NCBI RefSeq assembly: GCF_030272615.1
Contig: NC_081406.1
Span: forward strand, 263,964,624 to 264,028,623
Length of the DNA: 64,000 nt
From: Cryptomeria japonica
Lineage: Eukaryota > Streptophyta > Pinopsida > Cupressales > Cupressaceae
Direction of reading: 5' to 3'
The position numbers were made by a program, and so were the translations under genes. Of the stretch, positions 1 to 11,410 are shown piece by piece; position 1 is the stretch's first letter; the number at the start of each line of letters is the position of its first letter. Below the pieces are notes generated by a model. It saw only the letters and a list, made by a program, of their open reading frames with translations. It made no database searches and was not told the origin of the DNA.

Positions 1-2085
1 AATTGTTTGATAAAAAATAATGTATCTCTTGGTTAGAATATCTAGTTGTGACTATATTTTTAAATGCAATGCCATTATTTCTTAATACCTTTCTCGAAAG
101 AATTATCTTCCATTTTTATTTTCAATCTTTCTAGCAAGAGTTCACTTTCATGTTGAAATCTAGATGCATCATTCTTATTGGTCACAAATTTGCTTTAATC
201 ACCTCACATGGGTCATATTGTTATTGAGAGTCAATATCAAATCTAAAAATTTATAAAATATTATGTGCCATAGTGAATGTATTTCTCTTGAATGTGAACC
301 CTCCATATGTAAAAAGGTAACGAAGGAAACATGGAAGGAAATATGAACTTTTTTTACTGACTAACAAAGTATAGTTGAATTGTACCTTCTATTCAATCAC
401 AAGTGTTCAAATAAAAAAACCATCTCTATCACATGTATTGGAATTTTCTAGGGCTCTACTACTAATCCATAAAATATTAACTCAATACATTCTTCCATGA
501 AGTACTTGTTATCCAAATGTATGTTTTTCTTAGTTGAATGAAATTTATACAAGACTCAAGACATCTAGGTATTCGAGTATTTGTAATTGTATCATAAATT
601 GGATCTAAAAGTTAGTGGTGCAGAGAACCTCTTGGTTTTCGAGTTTTTTTGTTGTTTGTGTGTTGGTAGGCGGTCTTACACCATAGGATGGTGTTTTGAA
701 TCAATGTGGATCTTTGGAACCTATGAATGTAATTAAGAACATCTTGTAAGGTCAGTTGGCTCTAGGTCATTTATAAACCTAGTGACCAACTCTGACCATG
801 GGTTCATGTAGGGTAGGAGGTATGTTGTTAGGTTCTCCTAAGTTTTTTTAGGCTTAGGGTTGGTCTACAAGTCCATTGGGGCCTTTGGAATGTCAAATAT
901 GACAAGTTGTCAAAAATTGTAAAAAGTTGCAAAAGTTGCTAAGCAACATTTACCCACCGATTGGCAAAGAAGTTCCAACGGTCATAACTAGTTGGAAATC
1001 AGTTGTAGCAGTGGGGGAAGGCCTATTGTGTGCCTTGGAGATCATCTATGAGGAGGTTGGATGATGAATGTATGAAGTTGGTGGTTTGAATAAACAAAAA
1101 AACTTAGATTTTTCCCATTTTCACTGGTTTTCTGTACTGTACGATCTGACAGAGGATTGGTTAGCATGAAAATTTGAATTGGTTAGATTATGGTGTGAAT
1201 TCAAGCTCTAATGCAAGTAGTCTGACTCGAATTGGTGGATTTTGGAGTAAGTTGTGGGTAGTTTGCCAAAAACTATCACTGAAAGACCCGGTTCATAGGG
1301 TTTCATAAAAAACACGACCCTAACTTGTAGATCCTACTGAGGAATTCAACGGCCCTTTGGGAAATGCAGGTTAAGGGTGTGTATATTGTGATTACAAAAG
1401 GGTGGAATCTGGGAGTGAGTTTTGGTGTGGTTTCCACCATACCCTAGGTTGAACAAAACCATGTGTTTAACCTAGCCTCGAGGAGGAATGAGAAGACAGT
1501 CACCTAAGGAGTGTTTTGGAATTGGTCTAAAGGTTGTTTTGGTTCATTAGATACCCAAGGAACATGCCCAAGGAGTGAGTTAGGTTCTGCAAACCCATTC
1601 TTAAGTAGTTTATTTGGAAAATAGACCTATTAGGTCAACAAACCCAGTAGGTACTTAGGGGTGCTGGAGCAAGGTCGTAACTCTATCTCTTGGATTTGGA
1701 TGTAAGTCCCAAAAGGGCACTTTGAAATGTAATTTGTTCCTAGGATTCTTTGAGGGAAATTTGAATTATTTGAGAAATACTAGTTAGATAGGGCTACAAG
1801 GAGTATGCCTAATTGGGGGTTCCTTGACCTGGGTGTAGTAGGAAGTATTCAAAATTGGGTGAAAGGAATACGATGAGTGTCCTTGGTTGTCAAATATCCC
1901 TAAAACTCCTTATAAAGTGCTATGGTTGATTGAGTACATTGGTGTGTGTGTAGAACCCTAGTTGTGGGTTGAGACAAGCCTTGTCTAGGCTTAGAAGGTT
2001 GAATTGGGTCTTCTTACCTTCTTGTTTCCCACTCTGCATCAGTTAGTCCACAAAATTATTATAGTTCCTTCTATTATGATACATG
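1..2085. other. Non-coding flank, no gene recognised
   Basis: I see no coding region or RNA gene here. The stretch from about 600 to 2040 has the texture of old LTR sequence: a TATA-like string at about 1913 followed by T/C-rich sequence. I could not find a PBS, a PPT or a partner repeat in the window, so no element is called. Confidence 0.4.
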
Positions 2086-3682
2086 TGTTGAACACACCAC
2101 AAGATTGATACGAAGGGGGGGGGGTGGTGAATTATTCTTGACCAGATCCTTAAACTTCTTCAATCACAAACAGTTGTCAATTATCATTAAACAACTAAAC
2201 ATCAATGAAGGATGAAACAAAAAACATCAAACACATGAACACTATAATTTTATGTGTAAAAACCAATATGGGAAAAACCATGGTGATAATCACACTCACA
2301 ATATGAATAACTAAATATAATGTTTTAGGCTCAAGGCCAAGGAAGCTCACTTCTCTTGATTTGGACTTACAGGCTAAGGTGCACAATCGTAGGGTAAGAT
2401 ACAAAGGAATTGTAGGATGAAGCTCACTTCTCCAGAGAAAGATACAAAGGACTTGCAGTACTAAAATGCATGATCCTAGGACAATATACAAATCTACACA
2501 AGCTACTAAGAGGACTACTATCTTCTAGCAAGCACAAAGTAAAAGATGGATTGAGGTAAGTAGGATCTCCTAATCATATTACACCACAAATTGATATTAC
2601 ACTTCCACTTTCATACATATACTTCTAAATAATCCTAAACCAATCCAAACTGTAATTCACACATCCACACATCTATTTATATCAACTTATTCACCAAAAC
2701 GCTCAACAAGGTAGGCCACAAACAAAATAAACATAAATTACACAAACTCAACCACCATGAGCAATTGCGCTAAATGCAATCCACTCTAGGAGATAAAGGG
2801 GAGCCAAATAAATCACGTCTTCCTAAGTCAATTCCGATAAACCACACACCAACACATCCTTCAAAGTCAACATCAAGCATAACATGTAGATGAAATATAA
2901 AGTACATTAACTAGTCAACCCAAAAATATTATCCAATGTAATAACTTAATGCGGATCTTCACACACCATGGTGAGACACATAACAATGCTTTAACTCAAC
3001 CTCTAATGTATATACAAACCAAAAGAGTATAATCCAAATAAGATAAACTAACTGAGTCAGTCAAAGACTAGTACAATGGACAATGACAAATAACAAAACA
3101 ATATAACTTCACTTGGAAAGCTAAAAAACTTGAATTATGAACGATATCACTAGACGAGCAATATGAACATGTCTTCCAAGCCACAACACTTGAACCAACA
3201 ATACAAAGAATTCTTCAGACTAGTCTTGACAAAAAACCTCGTTGTCAGCAAACAACAATCAAATTCAACAGTTGAACTGTTGAGGACCTGAGAACATAAT
3301 AGTGAAATATCCATGGAGCATAAACATTAAATGTATAACTGCAAGCCACCAATTGTAAAACAAAAGGAATTCAAAGCACTCACATAAAGCCTTTAAATAC
3401 TCTTTCTTGCATATTTCAACTTCCACTACTATCACCTTCTAGAAAAACCACATGCTCACTCAATATAACCACTAAAAAAACATCTACACACTCTTTTCCA
3501 TACCATACACACCAAGCAATAATTAGATTGACAACAATGTCCACAACTGCACTAAAAACATGTAGAACTTCCTCTTCAACTTTGTCATCAATACAAACAA
3601 GTGTGACACTAATGACAACACCAACAATCTCTCATAATAACAAGTTTGACATCAATGACAACACAAACTCATATTTGCAACA
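2086..3682 (-). repeat. 3' LTR of B
   Basis: This LTR is about 1.6 kb and in window orientation runs from TGTTGAACAC to TTTGCAACA, so the ends form TGTTG/CAACA inverted repeats. A run of ten G near 2115-2124 and the GTGAATTA that follows match the C-tract motif near the end of the other copia LTRs in the window. A minus-strand TATA box (GATATAAATAG) lies near 2675. It aligns along most of its length with the right LTR at 15113-16833. Confidence 0.8.
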
Positions 3683-3694
3683 ATCTCCCTCTTT
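3683..3694 (-). promoter_or_regulatory. Polypurine tract of B
   Basis: Read on the minus strand this is AAAGAGGGAGAT, lying directly upstream of the LTR start TGTTGC. It is the expected plus-strand primer site. It sits between inverted arms at 3650-3661 (CATCAATGACAA) and 3693-3704 (TTGTCATTTATG). Confidence 0.7.
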
Positions 3695-3751
3695 GTCATT
3701 TATGGAAACACCTATAACACCAATCAACAAGAAACTCTCCAATAGTAACGC

Positions 3752-3779
3752 TCTCCCCCTTTGACATCAAGGACAAAGA
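3752..3779 (-). promoter_or_regulatory. Second PPT-like tract inside B
   Basis: CTCCCCCTTTGACATCAAGG and the following ACAAAG repeat the purine tract and its flanking arm about 60 bp inside the element. A near-identical module lies at 8178-8204 in element C, and related C-tracts occur inside A. A role as a secondary plus-strand primer is inferred, not shown. Confidence 0.5.
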
Positions 3780-4019
3780 CTTCAGACCATGACTTCTTCA
3801 AATATTTCTCTTTCTTTTGGTTATATTTATGATATCTACAACACTTCTCCTGTCAAGGATATTTGTTTTCTGCACATGTTTTCCTACAACTAGAAAACCA
3901 TACTCTTCATTGCTCCCCTAGAGAACAACCACCGCTCAATCCAAGAGACAAAAGATAGACTCTTGATCTCCCCCTAGAAAGATGAACCACTTCTATGCAT
4001 GTGGTTTGAAGTAGGAGGG

Positions 4020-4875
4020 GCAATAACACTTAACTTCTACTGAAGATACTCAAAAGTATCCTTTGACAATGTCTTGGTAAAAATATCCACAATCTGATCC
4101 TTTGTAGGGACATATTACAATCTAAATTCCTTCTCTACAACCTTCTCTCTTAAGAAATAATGTTAGATAGAAATATGTTTAGTCCTTGAATGCATCATCA
4201 GATTATTTGAAATGTTAATTTTACTTGTATTGCAACACATAATAGGAACTGCTTCATCATACATCACCTTGATATCTTTGAGAGTTTTCTTCATCCTCAT
4301 ATCCTAAGTGCAATAGGATGCTATTTCAATATACTCTACTTTCGTTGTAGATAATGACACTAAATCCTACTTCTTTCTTAGCCAAGTGACTAATTTGTCT
4401 CCCAATAAAAATGCATCACCAATGTACTTCTTTTGTAATCAACACATCCAACAAAATCAAAATCTATGTAAGCTTTCAAAGAGAAATCACCATTCTTCTT
4501 ACACCACAAACCAGGATCTGGAGTCCATTTCAAATATCTGGATATCCTTTTCACTACTTGATCATGAAAATTATTTGGATTAACTTGATATATGGTAACT
4601 AAATAGACAACATGCATAATATACGGTCTTGAAGCAGTCAAATACAATAATCCACCAATCATATATCTATAAAGCATCTGATCCACTTTCAAAGATTCAT
4701 CTGCTTTTCTTAAATGATAACTAGTAACCATGAGGGTTCCAATTGGCTTACTACTATCCATACCAAATTTATTCACCATCTCCTTGATGTACATGGCTTG
4801 AGAAATGATGATACCATCTTCTACCTGTGTTACTTGAATACCAAGGAAAATTGACAACTCACCAATCATTGACAT
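4020..4875 (-). pseudogene. B: copia RNase H and RT C-terminal end
   Basis: The minus-strand reading holds the end of the RT (FLGIQVTQ, then LYRYMIGGLLYLTASRPYI) and the copia RNase H (LKAYIDFDFVGCVD near 4430, then a STTKVEYIE segment near 4340 and HSRTKHI near 4170). The order and spacing match the copia pol C-terminus. In-frame stops interrupt the RNase H several times, for example before the STTKVEY segment. The reading ends near 4020 with FTKTL, as copia pol proteins usually do. It is not functional. Confidence 0.8.
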
Positions 4876-4887
4876 CTCAAATTCTCT

Positions 4888-5493
4888 CTACATTTCTTCT
4901 ACAAACTTTTTGCAAACATCTTCATCTCCACCAAAAATTATGTCATTAGCATATACAACCACTATCAATAGTTTCCTAGTTTCATTTTTGAAATAAATAT
5001 TACTATATGTGGCACCTTTCTTGAATTTCTTGTATAACAAATATCTCTCCAACCTTGCATTGCAAGCTCTAGGAGCTTGCTTGAGTCCATAAAGTGCCTT
5101 CTTGAATCTGTAGATCATATCCAAATATTTTGACAACTAAAATCCATTTGGTTATTCAATGTAAACCTGTTCTTCAAGTTCTCCATTCAAGAATGATGAC
5201 TTAACATCCATTTGATATACCTTAAAGTTCTTGTAAGCAGCATATGCAAGAAATATTCTTATAGCTTCCATCTTAGCTATTGGAGAAAAATTTTCCTCAA
5301 AATATATACCTTCAACTTGTGAATAGACTTTACATACTAGTATTTCTTTGTTTCTTGTGAATTCTCTATCTTCATTCAACTTGTTCCAAAACACCCACTT
5401 TGTTCCTATCATATTCTTGTCCACCGATCTAAGTACCAATACCCATGTCTGATCTTTTTCTATCTGATTCATCTCTTCTTCCATTTCCTTCAT
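4888..5493 (-). pseudogene. B: copia reverse transcriptase
   Basis: Two adjacent minus-strand readings (5152-5493 and 4888-5136) give the RVT_2 copia [38 protein letters not shown], then [13 protein letters not shown]. The active-site box, normally YVDD, reads YAND (4942-4953), so the second catalytic aspartate position is altered. A stop at about 5137-5151 separates the halves. With the altered catalytic box and the stop, the enzyme cannot work. Identification as copia RT is secure. Confidence 0.88.
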
Positions 5494-5534
5494 CCATCCA
5501 TCATCTTTTCTAGCCTCTGCAAAGGCCTTTGGCT

Positions 5535-6290
5535 CTACCTTAGATATGAAATAAAAAATTTCTTGTTTAGTGGACTCAACAAGTCTTTTTCTAGTCTTAA
5601 CTCCTTTATCTTATCCCTAATGATCAAATCTTCTGAATGATTCTTCAACACATACTTTGCAAGTGTCATAGGTGCTTGTTTAGGTTCCTTTTCTTCTATA
5701 TTTGATTCTTCTTTATCTTTCAGATTGTCCTTCTCTTTTGTAGTAATGGGGGTGTCTTCTATCTCAGTCTCAGGTTCTGGTGTAGCCCAATTCCATTCTT
5801 CACTAACTCTGATATTTTTATTTTCCATAATTTTCTTTAGCCTCTTATCATAGCATCGATATTCCTTACTTTTTGTAGAGTATCCCATAAATATTACTGC
5901 ATTAGATCTTGCATCAAACTTTCCTAAATCCTCTTCATCTCTTTTGATGCAATACTTGCTTCCAAAGATTCTAAATAATTTGACTATAGGTAATCTTCCA
6001 TGCCATAGTTTATAGGGTGTCTTTTTGTGATTCACTCTTATTTGTACCTTTTCATAATTTAGTCCTCTTATCCTTGTAGGTCCGCATAGTTCAGTATGAA
6101 TCAACTCCAAAGGTATTGTAGTAGAATAGTCCTTGTTCTTGAATGTTTTCTTTGTTTGCTTTCCCATCTAACATTCCTTACACACTGTATTGGAAATTTT
6201 GATAATCTTTGACTAATCTCTCACAACATGAGTTGAACTAATCTTGACCATGTTGCCAAAGTTAATGTGTCCCATACTTTTCAGCCAAAA
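5535..6290 (-). pseudogene. B: copia integrase with deleted catalytic core
   Basis: Reading on the minus strand, the HHCC-type N-terminal part (MGHINFGNMVKIS near 6270, then VCKECQMGKQ across a stop) leads to LIHTELCGPTRIRG. It then jumps straight to NHKKTPYKLWHGRLP and FRIFGSKYCIKRDEED. The intervening core of roughly 130 residues, which carries the catalytic DD(35)E triad and is still partly present in element G at 49060-49400, is missing. The right boundary at 6291-6295 is the insertion point of solo LTR D. Confidence 0.82.
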
Positions 6291-6322
6291 CCAAATGTGG
6301 AAACTTGAGTTGTTATGTTGTG

Positions 6323-6338
6323 TTGTCATTGATGTCAA
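6323..6338 (+). promoter_or_regulatory. Shared U3 near-palindrome in D
   Basis: TTGTCATTGATGTCAA lies about 27 bp from the LTR start. The same 16-mer, or a one- or two-base variant, occurs in the same place in LTRs A, B, C, E and G. Halves fit TTGNCAT/ATGNCAA. Its function is unknown; a factor-binding or hairpin site is inferred. Confidence 0.55.
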
Positions 6339-6856
6339 CTTGTCTTATGTTGTCATTGATTTAGTATGTGTTTCTAATGGTCTAGAAGTGAGTGTTCTGG
6401 TATTGTTGTGTGGTTTGGTGAAGATGTTGAGGTGTTTTGGGAAGGTTGGTGTAGTGGAAGTTTCAATATGGATCTAAATGAATATTTAATGTCCTAGTGG
6501 TAGAATGTCTTGCATTCCTCTAGTACATGAAGATTATAGAGTACAATTCTAGATATAATGCTTATTATCTATGTACGTTGTACTATAAAATTTATAGGTC
6601 CTCTATTGCTTAGATGGTAGAGTTGGTTGTTGCTATTTCTTACAATAAGGTTGTTTGTCAAAATTGGTTTGGAGAATTCTTGGTGGCTTTTGGATATGTG
6701 GATTCAAGTGTTGTGGTTTGGAGGACATGTTCATTTGATTTGTGTAGTGTTCTAATTCAATTTTTGGGTGATGATTTGATTGGCAAGTGTATGTATGATG
6801 TTCTGAGTTTAGTGTTGTCAACTGGTCTTGTTTTTGGTTGGCTATGGTGTTGTATC

Positions 6857-8082
6857 TATTGATCAAGTTGAAAGCATCAGAATGCTGAGACGGGGGGTGA
6901 ATTAGTATTCCCAGAGATTAAAACTTTTCTTCACAATTATAACCTTCCACTTAAATATCAAACAAACTTGACTGAAATAAAACAGTTAATGCAGACTAAA
7001 CATGAAGAACACAAGCACAAGATAAACACTAAAATTTATACGTGGAAATCCCAAATGGGAAAAACCACGAAGAGTGTTAACTCTCAAGAGAATATAACTA
7101 ATTATATTTGTGTTTACAAAGAGAGGTGGCTCACTGCCAGATTACAAGAATGGCTCATTGTCAGACTGCTCACTGTAGATACAACAAAGAGATGGCTAAT
7201 TGTCGGAATGCTCACTGCAAGTAAAAGGGTTGAACTGAAAGGGACAACATCTCCAAATGCATGGGATCATTTATAAGGTTAAGCTCATATTATAAATCTC
7301 AAACTCTACAACAGATCGGGTTAGAGATCTCTACACAACTGTCCTACAGAAGGTACGGTAAAGGACTATTGCAACATTGTCTCCTTTTTGTTGTTCACAA
7401 CACACACTTCACACACTACTATCTTCACTGCGAAATTTTGCACATCACAAACCCTCACACACTTAGTCATGTTCTTCTCTCTTTCATTTCTTATGCTACT
7501 ACATATGTATATTTATATATATACTGGAGGGCACAAATACAAAATAGTGTGTCAACCATGCCCAACATGTTATCAATATACACATGTTGGCCTCCACAAG
7601 ACTTCTACATACTTCCTTTACATACTCTACTTGCCAATGCATATACCGAGATTACCAAAATGGGGCAAGGTCATCTGGACCTAAGAATACCAACCCATTA
7701 TCACAAAATCAAGCTTAATATCTCCAAAATGTAGTTTCCACACGTACAAAGAAAACTGCAACATAAAACTTGAAGAGATACTTTTGACAATTACCGAAGC
7801 AGCTAACATCGGGACACATAACTGATACCGAGATCAATGAGAACTCCTAACATTGGGATAATGATAACTCCAGGAAACCTCAAGACTCATCATCCAAAGC
7901 TATCCATAACATGTTGCATAATGACTTCAGACCAAAATAACAACACTGAACTGCACATATTGACGACATACAACATTCACAACATCCATAACATCTAGAC
8001 CGCATGCACTGTACGGTCAAAAAGGATAGTTGGTTTGACATCAATGACAACATTATTAGCACAAGTCTAACAATCTCCAACA
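6857..8082 (-). repeat. 3' LTR of C
   Basis: The LTR ends in CTCCAACA and is about 1.2 kb. It carries the CGGGGGGTGAATTAG motif near 6891 and the inverted-repeat module GTGG...CCCAAATGGG...CCAC at about 7042-7068. It aligns with 11411-12583 over its full length. Confidence 0.8.
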
Positions 8083-8094
8083 ATCTCCCCCTTT
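8083..8094 (-). promoter_or_regulatory. Polypurine tract of C
   Basis: On the minus strand this reads AAAGGGGGAGAT, immediately before the LTR start TGTTGG. It is enclosed by inverted arms at 8039-8050 (CATCAATGACAA) and 8093-8104 (TTGTCATTCATG). Confidence 0.7.
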
Positions 8095-8177
8095 GTCATT
8101 CATGGAAAAACATATTCAAAACATAACTACGCACAACTCGCCCTTACTTATGCAACTCCTCAAATGCATATTCCTTT

Positions 8178-8204
8178 CTCCCCCTTTTGACATCAAGGAC
8201 AAAG
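8178..8204 (-). promoter_or_regulatory. Second PPT-like tract inside C
   Basis: CTCCCCCTTTTGACATCAAG followed by GACAAAGG repeats the purine tract module about 90 bp inside the element. It is nearly identical to 3752-3779 in B although the surrounding sequence differs. Confidence 0.5.
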
Positions 8205-8504
8205 GATGAATTTGATGAAAAATAAAAGAAAGAAGATATATACACCAAAAAATGTCAAAACTTAAATATCACATCAAAACTTTCAACTGCTCTTCTTCGA
8301 AAATATAAACTTCTATTTTTCTTTTAGATTCAGAAGAAGAACTTCCCGACAATGTGTAGCCAGTTTGATACTTGCTGAAAGAATTTTGCACTCAACTAAC
8401 AAATCAACTGAATTTGAAAAATTATCTGGAGCAAATGGATTCTGCTCATACTCGACTGCACTCTCAAGAAATGCTGAAAAATGCTCTATCTTAGCTTCAA
8501 TAAT

Positions 8505-10017
8505 CTAGTTAACTTTCCAAAACATGCTCATAAAGTCTTCTTTCTTCCTTTGCAACAATAAGAGCTCAACTTGAAGAGAATTAACTCTTTTCCTCTGCTC
8601 ACCATCCTTATCACTTAGAAAATTAAAAGACTTTCCTAGATTTGTTAGTTCATCTTCAATAGCATCAATATTACTTTTGTGCTTCACTACAACTGTCGGC
8701 CAAGAGATACAATACCTGTAGATTCTGCTAGCACTGTGGATACAATCTCTCAATTCCTTAATTCATGTTGATAAGTTATTTTGTGCATTAATACATTCAT
8801 TCAACAAATTTTTCATTTCTAGACCTTTTTCCTCAACACATTTATGAAACATTCTTTCTTTCAAAACCTCATTCAAAGATTCCAGAAGCAAATTACTAGT
8901 ATGTTCAAGGCTCATGTTGTTCCAGATCAAATTCTTCATTAGAATGCTCTCAATTATGTCTGAATTGACTAAATTCAACCATTTCACACCAACCTTCTTG
9001 ATTCCATCCATTCTGCCAACCAATTTTAGCAAATTAGACTCATCATCTGAATCTCCAGCTTCTTTCTCAGCAACTTCCGAATCTTCTTTATCTATAGGGG
9101 ATTCTGGATCATCAATTACCACAACATCTTCTACCTTGCATCTCTTTGGCTTTGAAATACTAGCAGAAACAAACTTTTTCCTTTTCTTCTTTCTTGAAGA
9201 TGAATCTCCAGTACCAAAAGAGAAAGATATAGAAACTGGGCCAACACTCCACATTGTCCACAAATGATTTGAAATAGAAATTGCAAACTTCCACTTTGTT
9301 AGCCAAACTGTTCAAATATCTAAATATCTATTTTGAAATTGGAACACCAAATTCCCATATAGCATTATCTTTTGCTGAAAGGGATTCCAAACAATACATA
9401 ACCAAACTCACAAGCAATGAGCCAAACCAGAAAGCATAATTATTCTCTTTTGTTATCTTAATTTTTTCCAAGATTAATTATTTCAGAAAATCACACGAGT
9501 CAAATGATTTGTTCTCCATCACAAGCATATGTGTCATACACACTGCAATTGTCGAGGTGGCAACTTCCCCAATTCTGAAATAAATTTTATAAGAGATGTC
9601 ATAGGAAACATACCTCACCATAGGGTTGAGGATTGTGTTAAATGATCAAGGCTCACTGGTCACCCTTCGCGTCATCTAGGGCTTCTACTTATTTGCCAAA
9701 ACTTCTCTACTATTGCACAAACTAGTGATCCTAGAAATGATTTCCTTCATAATCGGATAAGGTTTATCCAACATGCTGTAGTTATCCCACACACGGATAA
9801 GAATTATCCTGATAACCTCTACATTATCGAACCAAGGGAATTCAGTTCATAGATTCAGACCTTTGTCTTCCAATTCTTTGACCCTTTGTAATTCATCATC
9901 ATTCAGACCAACTTCAACAACTTTGATCTTCTTCAAATTAAACTCATCCAGGAGTACTTTGCCCATAAGCTAAAACTCGTTGTTGCTAGATTCTTTGATG
10001 ATCAATTTTTCTTCCAT
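8505..10017 (-). pseudogene. C: passenger ORF in place of pol (NLS, acidic, coiled coil)
   Basis: The family is not recognised. The minus-strand reading starts near 10017 (MEEKLIIKESS), passes several stops, and has its best-preserved parts at 8763-9263 (166 codons) and 8505-8753. Visible features are a lysine/arginine cluster KKKRKK that would serve as a nuclear localisation signal, an acidic serine-rich stretch (DDPESPIDKED), and a heptad-like C-terminal helix (VNSLQVELLLLQRKKEDF). Nothing resembles protease, integrase, RT or RNase H. It occupies the position where a copia element would carry pol. A stop at about 8760 splits the C-terminal part. It could be a captured host sequence or a family-specific accessory gene. 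Confidence 0.5.
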
Positions 10018-10464
10018 GATTGCTTGCACCAATCACTCTTCTACTATTCCACTATTTGCAATATACTAAAGCACAAATAATCGATATAAAATAAATGAAC
10101 TAAAAAACTGATACTTATCTTGTTGAAGATACTTCATTAGGGTTTTTCAGCCAAGAACTATCTTATCAATGATGTTAACATGATTCCTCTAATTACCAGA
10201 TACCACTCAAAGCACTGCCATGCCAAATTAGCGACATGATCCTTTCAAGTGGGGGGATAGAATATTTTTCTTTCAGATCAAAACTCCCCCTAACCCAAAA
10301 ATTTAATCTTAATTATCGGAGGAAGGGGCACCTGTACCGAATTTCGGTACTTCAAGCTCACTTCCTTTGCTCTCACTCTTCTTTCTCCATACCAAATTTT
10401 ATTTCTTCTTTGATTCACCATTCTTGATCACATTCTTAGCAGACTTCTCCATATTTCCATTCCT

Positions 10465-10760
10465 ACATCGATTAGCATAATGTCTAGATTGCTTGCATTT
10501 GAAACAACTAAAAATATTCCTTTAATATCTTACCGGATGTGATTTGTATCTGCATTTACTGGACTTATGTCCATAGTTATTGAAAATGTAACAGTATCCA
10601 TGAAAGTTGTAATTTTTTGAATCAACTGGATTATAATTCTGACTCACAACATGATTTCTAGAAATACTTGCTTTATGTCCAAACATCTTGCAACTATAAC
10701 ACTAAATGATTCTACAATTTACTGCCTTATTTCCAAATTTATTACATTTAAAACAATAAC
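10465..10760 (-). pseudogene. C: gag zinc-knuckle array (four CCHC boxes)
   Basis: The minus strand encodes four CCHC-like nucleocapsid knuckles within 300 bp. These are CFKCKQSRHYANRC (about 10465-10506, intact CX2CX4HX4C), CYIFNNYGHKSSKC (about 10550-10595, second Cys replaced by Phe), CYSCKMFGHKASIS (about 10671-10701, last Cys lost) and CFKCNKFGNKAVNC (about 10715-10757, His replaced by Asn). Retroelement Gag proteins use such boxes to bind and package RNA. Most plant copia Gags have one; four is unusual. One is intact and three have lost a metal ligand. Confidence 0.72.
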
Positions 10761-10999
10761 CATTAAAATATGGGTACCTTTGTGCATTAGGCTATCAGAC
10801 CAGTGGTCTTCTTGCATTTGATTTCTGATTCCAAGATTTCTTCTAACTTCTTCTTCTCTTCTTTATCTTTGAATTCTTTGTTTTCTTCTTTACCATTCTG
10901 ATTTGAATACATACCGGGTTGGAAACCATCCAATTTTTTCTGATTTAACTTGCTACATGCTAATCAAATCTTCCAAGATCTTACTTGTATCAATGATCT

Positions 11000-11330
11000 T
11001 ATATTCTGCCTTTATATTCTTCACTTGTTCAAGATTTTCACATTCTCTAGACTTATTTTTAATTGTCTCTTTCAGGAACTACACTGACTTGTCTTTTTCT
11101 TCAATCTTCTGCAACAAATCTTTAATAGTCCCATTCACTTGTTTCAACTAGTTGTTAACCTCCTTATGCCTTGATTTGAACTTTCTAATTTGCTCTCTCA
11201 ACTTTTGCACACATTCATTTTCTACCTTCACATTCTCCTTCAATTCTTTATTCATTGATTCAACACTTTTCAAATCTTTAAGAGTTGTCTTCAAATATTG
11301 ATCCATTTGAAAATGGTCTGCCTAACATAA
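11000..11330 (-). pseudogene. C: gag coiled-coil region
   Basis: The minus-strand reading from about 11305 begins MDQYLKTTLKDLKS and runs through a charged, heptad-like helix (KLREQIRKFKSRHKE) to a stop near 11148. It resumes with KDLLQKIEEKDKSV and ends near 11000. It resembles the coiled coil between the knuckles of element G (47217-47513) and that of A (33786-34190) in position and composition. Self-assembly of Gag is the likely original role. The N-terminal gag domain seen in A and G (SSLGFDVWMS) is not visible here. Confidence 0.55.
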
Positions 11331-11410
11331 GGGTTCCATGACTCAACCAATATAGATCTTCCTCAAGAGGTTAACCTTTTTGAGCAAGGGACCAAAGATC
11401 TAATACTAAT

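Noticed and set aside
2195-2491. 98-codon minus-strand ORF inside the LTR of B
   Set aside because: It lies wholly in LTR sequence, covers the conserved U5 module, and has no counterpart kept open in the right LTR.
6244-6862. Plus-strand ORFs near the left end of D
   Set aside because: They cross the boundary between B integrase and LTR D and consist of hydrophobic low-complexity translation; no motif.
7261-7734. 157-codon plus-strand ORF in the LTR of C
   Set aside because: It is antisense to the LTR transcript and not kept open in the other LTR at 11760-12330, so it is chance.
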